64,000 bases of DNA, taken from positions 1 to 64,000 of the forward strand of contig NZ_JAKSYM010000080.1 in NCBI RefSeq assembly GCF_022829545.1. The letters are read 5' to 3'. The stretch comes from Methylobacterium sp. J-030 (GTDB taxonomy: Bacteria; Pseudomonadota; Alphaproteobacteria; Rhizobiales; Beijerinckiaceae). The position numbers and the translations under genes are program-made. Below the pieces are notes generated by a model. That model ran no database searches, was not told the origin of the DNA, and saw nothing but the letters and a program-made list of their open reading frames with translations. Below, piece after piece: positions 57,415 through 64,000 of this stretch; position 1 is the stretch's first letter, and each line of letters starts with the position of its first letter.

Positions 57415-58650
57415 ATGGGTCGCCTGAGCTCCGACTGCTTCGATACGGCACCCGCGCCGCTACGGGTCGCCGACGCGGTGGCGCTGATCCGAGAGCGCCT
57501 TCCGGTGCTGGCCGGCATCGAGACGGCGCCGCTAAGTCGCGCGGACGGCCGGATCCTGGCGGAGGACCTGATCGCGCCGCTCGACCTGCCGCCCTTCGAC
57601 AACGCCGCGGTGGACGGCTACGCCTTCCGGGCCGCCGATCTCGCAAACGGACAGGGCGGCCTGCCCCTCGACGGCCGGGTGCCGGCAGGGCATGGCCCCA
57701 TCGAGGCCGGCGCGGGCTGCGCGGTGCGGATCTTCACCGGCGCTCCGATGCCCCCGGGCACCGATACCGTGGCCATGCAGGAGGATGTTGAGGTCAGGGG
57801 CGAGGCCGTGTGGCTGCCTGCGGGCCTCGCGCCCGGCGCCAACCGCCGTCGTGCCGGCGAGGACATCGCCCGCGGCAGTCGCGCCATTCCAGCCGGGACG
57901 CGGCTCGGACCCCGGCATCTGGCACTGGCCGCCGCGCTCGGATGCGCCGACCTGCGCCTGCGCGAGCCGCTCCGCGTGGCGCTGTTCTCCACCGGCGACG
58001 AGCTGACTCCGCCGGGCGCGCCCCTGCCGCCCGCCGGCATCCACGACGCCAACCGGCCGATGCTCGCCGCGCTCCTGCGGCGGCTCGGGTCTGAACCCGT
58101 CGATCTGGGCATCCTGCGCGACGCACCCGGAGAGGTGCGCGAGCGCCTCGCCGCGGCCGCCGCGGAGCACGACCTGATCCTTACCTCAGGGGGCGTGTCG
58201 GTCGGAGAGGAAGACCACGTCCGCGCGGCCGTCGAGGCGTCGGGGGCACTCACGCTGTGGCGTCTGGCGATCAAGCCGGGCCGTCCGGTCGCCCTCGGGA
58301 CCGTGGCGGGCACGCCCTTCATCGGCCTCCCGGGCAATCCCGCCGCGGCCTACGTGACCGCGCTCGCCGTGCTCAGACCTTTGGTGCTGCATCTCTCGGG
58401 AACGGAGGATACGGCGCCGATCCTGACCGTCCGCAGCGGCTTCGCCCTGGAGAAACGCCCCGGTCGGCGGGAATACCTGCGGGTCTGCCTGCGCCCGAGC
58501 GAGACCGGAATGCGTGAGGCCGTCATCGCGCCGGGCGGCGCCCTGACCGGTCTGTCGGCGAGCGACGGGCTGGTCGAACTCGCCGAGGATCTGACCGCGA
58601 TCCGCGTCGGCGATCCGGTGCCGTACCGGTCGCATGGGGATTTCGGCTGA
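57415..58650 (+). CDS. moeA: Molybdopterin molybdenumtransferase MoeA (copy 2)
   Basis: A 411-residue paralogue of the MoeA at 5466-6695. It keeps AAVDGYAF, TGAPMPPGTD, STGDEL, GGVSVGEEDH and GLPGNPAAAYV, so it is likely active. It differs clearly from copy 1, which suggests an old duplication or transfer. It stands alone, not next to other moa genes. Copies may specialise for different molybdenum enzymes or metals. Confidence 0.93.
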   Translation: MGRLSSDCFDTAPAPLRVADAVALIRERLPVLAGIETAPLSRADGRILAEDLIAPLDLPPFDNAAVDGYAFRAADLANGQGGLPLDGRVPAGHGPIEAGAGCAVRIFTGAPMPPGTDTVAMQEDVEVRGEAVWLPAGLAPGANRRRAGEDIARGSRAIPAGTRLGPRHLALAAALGCADLRLREPLRVALFSTGDELTPPGAPLPPAGIHDANRPMLAALLRRLGSEPVDLGILRDAPGEVRERLAAAAAEHDLILTSGGVSVGEEDHVRAAVEASGALTLWRLAIKPGRPVALGTVAGTPFIGLPGNPAAAYVTALAVLRPLVLHLSGTEDTAPILTVRSGFALEKRPGRREYLRVCLRPSETGMREAVIAPGGALTGLSASDGLVELAEDLTAIRVGDPVPYRSHGDFG

Positions 58651-58732
58651 AGGTCTGCGGCGCCGATCGGAAGCTCCGTATCGACTCCGTGCGGACCGCC
58701 TCTATGCTCCCCGCAGGGACGCGGGGTCGGGC

Positions 58733-58960
58733 ATGACACGGACGCAAGGTTTCCGTTCCGCCAACAGCCAAGCGGTTCGAATACCGACTGAATTTCGGCT
58801 GCAGGGTCCTGAGGTGGACCTCTATCGGCGGGGCGACGAGATCGTCCTGCGCGAAGTCCGAGACCGCGACCTGTCGGCAGCCTTGGCGCTTCTGAGGGAA
58901 TTGCCGCTTGACGATCTCCTGCGCGACGATGGGCTGCCGCAGGACCGCGAGACACCGTGA
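58733..58960 (+). CDS. vapB: VapB-type antitoxin
   Basis: A 75-residue antitoxin. The N-terminal FRSANSQAVRIPTEFRL is the SpoVT/AbrB-like DNA-binding start common to VapB, followed by EVDLYRRGDEIVLREV and a helical toxin-binding tail. It overlaps the vapC start by 4 nt (GTGA), the usual toxin-antitoxin coupling. Upstream 80 nt would hold its own operator. Confidence 0.85.
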   Translation: MTRTQGFRSANSQAVRIPTEFRLQGPEVDLYRRGDEIVLREVRDRDLSAALALLRELPLDDLLRDDGLPQDRETP

Positions 58961-59397
58961 CCCCGCGTTACATGCTGGATACAAACATCTGCATCCACAT
59001 CCGCCGCTCGAAGCCGCCGCGGGTGCTGGAGCGTCTTCGCGCCCTTCAGCCGGGCGAAGTCGGGATGTCGCCGATTGCTCCGGGCGAACTCATCTTCGGT
59101 TCGGTGAGGATTCGCGAGACGACGGGGTTCGACACAGCGCGTCGGGCACTGGCCGATCTGGCGCAGCTCATCCCGGCAGCGCGCTTTGATGGGTCGACCG
59201 CCGCGCCGATAGGCGGTGTTTCGTGCGCGGCTCCGGAGAGCCGGCCTGCCTATCGGAAACGATGATCCTGGATCGCCGCCCATGCAGCGGCGCTCGATGT
59301 GACGTTGGTAACCAACAGCACGCGCGAGTTCGACCGGCTGAAGCCGGATCTGCGCGTCGAGAACTGGGCCGAAGCTGCGACGGACTCGCCTGCGTGA
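58957..59397 (+). pseudogene. vapC: vapC toxin gene broken by two compensating frameshifts
   Basis: A PIN-domain ribonuclease gene. The frame from GTG 58957 gives RYMLDTNICIHIRR (with Asp8) and APGELIFGSVRIRE, then goes wrong after about 59218. Between about 59222 and 59267 the correct protein text (AGLPIGNDD) is in the +1 frame. From TGG at 59269 the original frame resumes as WIAAHAAALDVTLVTNSTREFDRL and ends at 59397. The result is an in-frame TGA at 59263, so the encoded 102 residues lack the last acidic residues. An extra T and a lost base explain it. Confidence 0.85.
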
Positions 59398-59517
59398 TCA
59401 CGCATCGACCGACATCACCTGACATCCAGCACGAAATCGCGCCATCGGGCGTGGGACTTCGCGGTCGGTAGCCTGTAGAGCAACCGCTCGTTCGAATCGT
59501 CACCTGCCCGAGATCCC

Positions 59518-60390
59518 GTGCCCCTGCTCGCAGACCGCGCCCCCGCCAAGGTCAACCTGACGCTGCACATCCTCGGGCGCCGGGCGGATGACGGTTATCA
59601 TGCGCTGGAGAGCCTCGTGGCCTTCGCGGGTGCCGCCGACCGGCTGACCCTGGACCCCGCCGCGCCCCTCGGGCTGACAGTCTCGGGTCCGACCGCCGGC
59701 CCGGCCGGTCCCACCGACGACAACCTCGTCCTGCGCGCGGCGCGCCATCTCGCCGCCCGCGTGTCGGGCCTGCGGGTCGGCGGCTTCCACCTGACCAAGC
59801 GTCTTCCGGTCGCGGCCGGCATCGGCGGGGGCTCGTCCGATGCCGCCGCGGCGTTGCGTCTGCTCGCGCGGCTCAACGGGCTGTCGCTCGACCACGCGGC
59901 CGTCGTGGCGGCGGCCCGGGAGACCGGAGCCGACGTGCCCGTCTGCCTGGATCCGCGGGCCCGGATGATGCGCGGCGTCGGCGAGCAGATCGGCGCGCCG
60001 CTCGGCCTCGCGCCGCTGCCGGCGGTGCTGATCAATCCCGGCGTCCCGGTGCCCACGGCGCCGGTGTTCAAGGCGCTGGGCCTCGCGGTCGGGCAGAGCC
60101 TGCCCGGGGCGGAGCATCCCGTGATCGGCCGAGGGCTCGATGGCGAAGGGCTCGTGGCGGCCATCGCGCCGGCCCGCAACGATCTGGAGCCGCCGGCCCT
60201 CACCGTGGCGCCGGTGATCGGGACCGTGCTGGCGGCGCTGCGCGAGCGCGGCGGACGGCTGGCGCGGATGTCGGGCTCCGGCGCGACGGTCTTCGCGCTG
60301 TTCGCCGACCGGCGCCAGGCGGTGCGGGCGGCCGTGGCCCTGCGTGCCGCTCATCCGGATTGGTGGGTGGCGCCGACCTTCCTGCGCTGA
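59518..60390 (+). CDS. ispE: 4-diphosphocytidyl-2-C-methyl-D-erythritol kinase
   Basis: A 290-residue GHMP kinase of the MEP isoprenoid pathway. The N-terminal [21 protein letters not shown], the ATP loop [18 protein letters not shown] and the C-terminal [13 protein letters not shown] are intact. The start is a GTG at 59518. It feeds isoprenoid precursors to the polyprenyl synthase at the right edge. Confidence 0.95.
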   Translation: MPLLADRAPAKVNLTLHILGRRADDGYHALESLVAFAGAADRLTLDPAAPLGLTVSGPTAGPAGPTDDNLVLRAARHLAARVSGLRVGGFHLTKRLPVAAGIGGGSSDAAAALRLLARLNGLSLDHAAVVAAARETGADVPVCLDPRARMMRGVGEQIGAPLGLAPLPAVLINPGVPVPTAPVFKALGLAVGQSLPGAEHPVIGRGLDGEGLVAAIAPARNDLEPPALTVAPVIGTVLAALRERGGRLARMSGSGATVFALFADRRQAVRAAVALRAAHPDWWVAPTFLR

Positions 60391-60872
60391 GATGAGCGCG
60401 CGTTCGGTCCGGTTCCCCATCGTCGGCCGTGACGCCGCCGCCCGCTTCCGGAACGATCCCGCGCCGGCGCCGGGCAAGCGGCAGGTCGGCGGGACCGATC
60501 GCGCTGGCGACATCGAAGGTCACCGTTGGCCCGAAACCGGCCCGGCCGCACAGATAGGCGCCACTGTCTCCGAGAGTGAGCCCGGCGGGATCCGCGGTGC
60601 CGCGGCCGAACGCGATGGCGCCGCTCGACACCAGGACGGCCCCTTGCACCGCGAGGACGGCCGCGTCGGCAGAAAGGCCGGACACGACCGGCAGATGCCC
60701 GCCCCCACCCCATTGTGCCGATCGAGCGACAGCGACGCGCGCCGCCCCTCGCGGGTAACGACGCGGGCTAGGTCAGGTCCGGCCCGACGGCACCGGCGGT
60801 CAGGTCGCGGGCGCTCGGCCTGAGCCGATCCAGGCTGATCGTTCGTCCCGGGACACGAATCATCACGGTCAT
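60391..60872 (-). pseudogene. Possible frameshifted gene after the ClC channel gene, unknown function
   Basis: An ATG at 60870-60872 overlaps the ClC stop by 4 nt (ATGA). It reads MTVMIRVPGRTISLDRLRP and stops at 60768. GC3-rich coding text then continues in a second frame (ARVVTREGRRASLSLDRHN, about 60705-60770) and, after a G-rich tract near 60702, in a third frame (HLPVVSGLSADAAVLAVQG through GPTVTFDVASAIG). Three frames in series look like one gene with two indels. The protein is unknown to me and its 3' end is uncertain. Confidence 0.35.
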
Positions 60873-62686
60873 GCTCCCGATCCCGCGCCCTGGCTGCCCC
60901 GGCCTCTCCGGTAGAACGCGCGGCGCTCGGCCTCGGCCCGCACCACGGTCGCGCGCACCTGAAGCAAGTCCTTGCGGGTCAGCAATCCGACCAAGCGACC
61001 GCTCGTCGGATCGGTGACCGGCAGTCGCCCCTGCCCGCCTGAGAGCATCACGTCGAGGGCATGCGAGACCACGTCGCCCGGATGGACAATTGCGAGATCG
61101 GCATCCGAGACGCGCTGGCCGAGCGTGTCGGCCGCCGGATTGCCGTCCCGCTCCGCCAGGGTCCCGCGCAGGGCGTCGCTGCGGGAGACCAGCCCCACCG
61201 GTCGGCCCGCCGCGTCGACGACCGGATAGGCGTGGTGGGCGCCGGCCTCGATGGCGGCCTGCGCCGCCCGCAGCGGCATGGCGGCGGCGAGCGTGTCGAC
61301 GGAGCGCGTCATCACCGCCTCGACCCGGGTGAGATCGTAGGGATCGATCCCGTATTCCCGGGTGATGTGCTGGCCGCGCCGGGCGATCTTCTCCGTGAGG
61401 ATCGAGCGCTTGAGCAGCAGCACGGTCACCGCGTAGGCCGTCATGGTGGCGGCGAGCAGCGGCGCGAGGGCGGCGACATCGCCCGTCACCTCGACCGCGA
61501 AGACCACGCCCGTGAGCGGCGCGGGCAAGGTCCCGCCGAGCATCGCCGCCATGCCGATCAACGCCCAGAACCCGTGCGCGCCGGGCAGCACGAGGCCGAT
61601 CAACCAGCCCGCGGCCCCGCCCAGGATCAGCAGCGGCGCGAGCACGCCCCCGGAGGTCCCCGACGACAAGGCGGCGAGCCAGATCACCGCCTTGACGACC
61701 AGGATCGTCGCGACCGCACCCGCCAGCATGTGGCCCGACAGGAGATCGTGGATCACGTCGTAGCCGACGCCCAGCGCCCGCGGCTCCACGAGGCCACCCA
61801 GACCCACCACGACGGCGCCGAGGGCCGGCCACCACATCCAGTGGAGGGGAAGCCGGCCGAACCCGTCCTCCAGGGCGTAGAGGGCCCGTGTCAGAACGCC
61901 CGAGATCAGGCCGCAGGCGAGGCCCAGAGCCGCGCAGGCGGGAAGGCCCCACCAGGGCAGCGCCGGATTGTCGGCGAAGGGAAACAGCGGGCCTGCCCCG
62001 AACAGGGCCGGCCGCCAGCAAGCCGCCGTCACCGCCCCGACCGTCACCGGGACGAGGCTGCGCGGGCGCCACTCGAACAGCAACACCTCGACGGCGAGCA
62101 GCACCGCCGCAACGGGCGTCCCGAAGATGGCCGTCATACCGGCGGCGGCGCCTGCTACCAGCAGAGTCTTCCGCTCGGCGGCGCTCAGGTGGAAGAACTG
62201 CGCGAACAACGAGCCGACCGCGCCGCCCGTGACGATGATCGGCCCCTCCGCGCCGAAGGGCCCGCCGGTGCCGATCGCCACCGCGGAGGAGAGCGGTTTT
62301 AGCACCGCCACCTTGGGCGACATCCGGCTGCCGCCGATCAGGATCGCCTCCATGGCCTCCGGGATGCCGTGGCCGCGGATCTTTTCGGACCCGTAGCGCG
62401 CCAGGGCGCCGACGATGAGCGCGCCGATCACCGGGATCGCGACCATCCAGGGGCCCGGCGCGGCACCTGCGAGGGAGGTCAGGCTCGGGTCGAGGCGGCC
62501 GTACCACGCGAGATTGGTCACGAGGCCGATCAGCGTGAGCAGAATCCAGGCGGTGCCGCTTGCGGCAGTGCCGGTGACGATCGCCATCCCGGCGAGGACC
62601 ACCACGCGCCGATCGGCGCTGAAATCACCCAGCGCCCGGCGCCGGGGACCAGCCCCACCGCGCTCGAACTCGCTCCCGCCGTCCAT
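60869..62686 (-). CDS. ClC-type chloride channel/transporter with CBS domains
   Basis: A 605-residue membrane protein. Selectivity-filter segments GTGGPFGAEGP (with the gating Glu) and SSGTSGGVLAPLLILGG are present, with about 14 hydrophobic helices. Two CBS domains follow (about 460-575; VEAVMTRSVDTLAAAMP and GDVVSHALDVMLSGGQGRLPV). The ATG at 62684-62686 has GGAGG 5 nt upstream. Divergent from a MarR gene with a shared operator-like palindrome, so probably regulated by it. Confidence 0.9.
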   Translation of the reverse strand: MDGGSEFERGGAGPRRRALGDFSADRRVVVLAGMAIVTGTAASGTAWILLTLIGLVTNLAWYGRLDPSLTSLAGAAPGPWMVAIPVIGALIVGALARYGSEKIRGHGIPEAMEAILIGGSRMSPKVAVLKPLSSAVAIGTGGPFGAEGPIIVTGGAVGSLFAQFFHLSAAERKTLLVAGAAAGMTAIFGTPVAAVLLAVEVLLFEWRPRSLVPVTVGAVTAACWRPALFGAGPLFPFADNPALPWWGLPACAALGLACGLISGVLTRALYALEDGFGRLPLHWMWWPALGAVVVGLGGLVEPRALGVGYDVIHDLLSGHMLAGAVATILVVKAVIWLAALSSGTSGGVLAPLLILGGAAGWLIGLVLPGAHGFWALIGMAAMLGGTLPAPLTGVVFAVEVTGDVAALAPLLAATMTAYAVTVLLLKRSILTEKIARRGQHITREYGIDPYDLTRVEAVMTRSVDTLAAAMPLRAAQAAIEAGAHHAYPVVDAAGRPVGLVSRSDALRGTLAERDGNPAADTLGQRVSDADLAIVHPGDVVSHALDVMLSGGQGRLPVTDPTSGRLVGLLTRKDLLQVRATVVRAEAERRAFYRRGRGSQGAGSGA

Positions 62687-62717
62687 CAGGGCCTCCACGA
62701 TCCATCGATCCGCTATT

Positions 62718-62736
62718 TATATCGGATTACGATATA
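62718..62736. promoter_or_regulatory. MarR-type operator candidate
   Basis: TATATCG at 62718-62724 and CGATATA at 62730-62736 form a perfect 7-bp inverted repeat with a 5-nt centre. It sits in the AT-rich centre of the ClC/MarR divergent spacer, a position that could block both promoters. Spacing and shape fit a winged-helix dimer. Confidence 0.65.
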
Positions 62737-62825
62737 TTCTAGACGGGATCGACAGCCGGTCGGAGCGGATCGGCGTCAGTCGGCACAGGACACGCATGGA
62801 TGCCCGGGAAGCTGGGGGGAACGCG

Positions 62826-63254
62826 ATGGATGCGGATGCGTCGGGCGCCGATACGTTGTCGGCGGAGCAATATGCAGCGCTGGCGGACTTCCGGTTTCGC
62901 CTCCGGCGCTTCCTGGCGTTCAGCGAGACTGCGGCAGCACGGGCCGGATTACCGCCGCAGCAGCATCAGGCCCTGTTGACCCTGGCCGGCCATGTCGGTC
63001 GCACGCCTGCGACCGTCGGGCTGCTGGCGGAGCAGTTGCTGATCGCACCCCACAGCGCCGCCGAACTGGTCGCCCGCATGGTCGATGCCGGATTGCTGAC
63101 GAAGACGCGGGCCGCGCAGGATCGGCGCCGGAGCGAGCTGGCGCTCACGCCTCGGGCCGAGGCGCTGCTGCGAACGTTGACCGCGGCCCATCTGGAGGAG
63201 TTGCGCGGATTGGCGCCCGCCCTGGCGGGGGCGCTGGCTTCGGCGACGCGTTGA
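62826..63254 (+). CDS. MarR-family transcriptional regulator
   Basis: A 142-residue winged-helix regulator. TPATVGLLAEQLLIAPHSAAELVARMVDAGLLTK is the DNA-recognition helix-turn-helix, followed by RRRSELALTPRAEALL, the wing. An ATG 10 codons upstream (62796) is possible; the one at 62826 has GGGGGGA 6 nt before it. It probably represses itself and the divergent ClC gene; the ligand is unknown. Confidence 0.85.
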   Translation: MDADASGADTLSAEQYAALADFRFRLRRFLAFSETAAARAGLPPQQHQALLTLAGHVGRTPATVGLLAEQLLIAPHSAAELVARMVDAGLLTKTRAAQDRRRSELALTPRAEALLRTLTAAHLEELRGLAPALAGALASATR

Positions 63255-63314
63255 TGTCGGCCGGCCCCGGGCCGGTTTCGGCGCAGCGACCAAGCGATGG
63301 GACGCGGTCTCGGC

Positions 63315-64000
63315 TCAGCGCGCCCGTGCCACGCAGAACTCTACAGCCCCGTTGAGCGCCGCCTTCACGGGGCCGTCCGGGAAGACGTCGAGCGCCGTCC
63401 GGGCCTCGGCGCCGTAATGATGGGCGCGGGCCACGGTCTCCTCCAGCGCGCCGTGGCGGTGGAGCAGGTCGAGGGCGGTCTCCAGGTCGCCGTCGCGGAT
63501 CTCGCCCTGCTGCAGCGTCCGCCGCCAGAAACCGCGCTCGCCCTCGCTGCCCCGGCGATAGGCCAGCACGATCGGCAGGGTGATCTTTCCCTCGCGAAAA
63601 TCATCGCCGACGTTCTTGCCGAGTTCGGCCGATGTGCCACCGTAATCGAGCACGTCGTCGATCAACTGAAAGGCGATGCCGAGGCTCATGCCGTAGGACC
63701 GCGCCGCCGCCTGCTCGACCTCCGGGCGTCCGGCCAGCACGGGCCCGACCTCGCAGGCCGCCGCGAACAGCTCGGCGGTCTTGCCGCGGATCACCGCGAG
63801 GTAGGCCGCCTCGTCGGTCTCCAGGTTCTTGGCGTTGGTGAGCTGCATCACCTCGCCCTCGGCGATCACCGTGGCGGCGGCCGAGAGGATGTCGAGCGCC
63901 TTCAGCGAGCCGACCTCCACCATCATCCGGAAGGCCTGACCGAGCAGGAAATCGCCGACCAGCACCGAGGCCTCGTTGCCCCACTTGATCCGGGCCGCGA
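63315..64000 (-). CDS. ispB: Polyprenyl (octaprenyl) diphosphate synthase, partial
   Basis: The C-terminal 227 codons of a long-chain prenyl transferase; the N-terminus lies beyond the window. Visible are KWGNEASVLVGDFLLGQAF, the MQLTNAKNLE loop and the second Asp-rich motif FQLIDDVLDYGG, which binds the isopentenyl diphosphate. It probably makes the ubiquinone side chain used by UbiA. The first Asp-rich motif is off-window. Confidence 0.9.
   Translation of the reverse strand, partial: AARIKWGNEASVLVGDFLLGQAFRMMVEVGSLKALDILSAAATVIAEGEVMQLTNAKNLETDEAAYLAVIRGKTAELFAAACEVGPVLAGRPEVEQAAARSYGMSLGIAFQLIDDVLDYGGTSAELGKNVGDDFREGKITLPIVLAYRRGSEGERGFWRRTLQQGEIRDGDLETALDLLHRHGALEETVARAHHYGAEARTALDVFPDGPVKAALNGAVEFCVARAR

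Noticed and set aside
58651..59517. Genomic island or phage remnant around vapBC
   Set aside because: No integrase, tRNA attachment site, direct repeats or change of base composition was found; only the toxin gene is damaged.

Overview
The window is one continuous stretch of very GC-rich alphaproteobacterial chromosome. Gene content and order (ppiD-trpE-trpG-trpD-trpC-moaC-moeA, tpiA-secG-pyrG, ubiA/rsmE/gshA, rcdA, DUF6101, PPK2, a YcbB-like L,D-transpeptidase) point to Hyphomicrobiales, most likely Methylobacterium or Methylorubrum. This assignment is inferred from protein style and synteny; there is no rRNA or tRNA in the window to confirm it. No prophage, insertion sequence or CRISPR array was seen.

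Layout. 1-5.5 kb: a periplasmic sorbosone-type dehydrogenase with a small cytochrome c, an FAD amine-oxidase/mutase-type protein and a GT-C-like membrane protein. 5.5-13.4 kb (minus strand): a compact ppiD-trp-moaC-moeA operon. 13.6-20.5 kb (plus strand): tpiA, ppk2, secG, pyrG, holC and a serine carboxypeptidase-like gene. 20.9-24.7 kb (minus): Nudix hydrolase, TusA-like protein, small secreted protein, gshA, rsmE. 24.9-31 kb: ubiA, cysQ-like gene, cold-shock gene and several short unknown genes. 30.6-37.3 kb: phosphoesterase, L,D-transpeptidase, a copper-linked pair (DUF2946-like plus a YcnI-PCu(A)C fusion), a wrecked TonB-dependent receptor gene, rcdA and rpmE. 37.5-44.7 kb: ABC exporter, D-cysteine desulfhydrase-like enzyme, GNAT, a MotA/MotB-like pair, YmdB-type phosphodiesterase, 5-formyl-THF cyclo-ligase and a candidate 6S RNA.

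44.8-56.1 kb is the accessory highlight: an exopolysaccharide locus with a beta-propeller sugar-transfer protein, a Wzz/GumC chain-length protein whose kinase domain has lost its P-loop, a polymerase-like membrane protein, a GH5 glycanase, two glycosyltransferases, a sterol desaturase-family hydroxylase and a CelD/FemAB-like acyltransferase. Outer-membrane export, flippase and priming transferase genes are not in the window. 56.1-64 kb holds a class V aminotransferase, a second moeA, a vapB gene with a vapC broken by two compensating indels, ispE, a likely frameshifted gene of unknown function, a ClC/CBS channel divergent from a MarR regulator with a clear operator-like palindrome, and a partial polyprenyl diphosphate synthase at the right edge.

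Three gene wrecks (TonB receptor, vapC, the gene after the ClC channel) and several GC-rich palindromic intergenic elements suggest recent local decay and repeat activity in an otherwise conserved chromosomal backbone. Start codons were chosen by hand from family-typical N-termini, visible Shine-Dalgarno sequences and gene overlaps, so many differ from the longest open frame.
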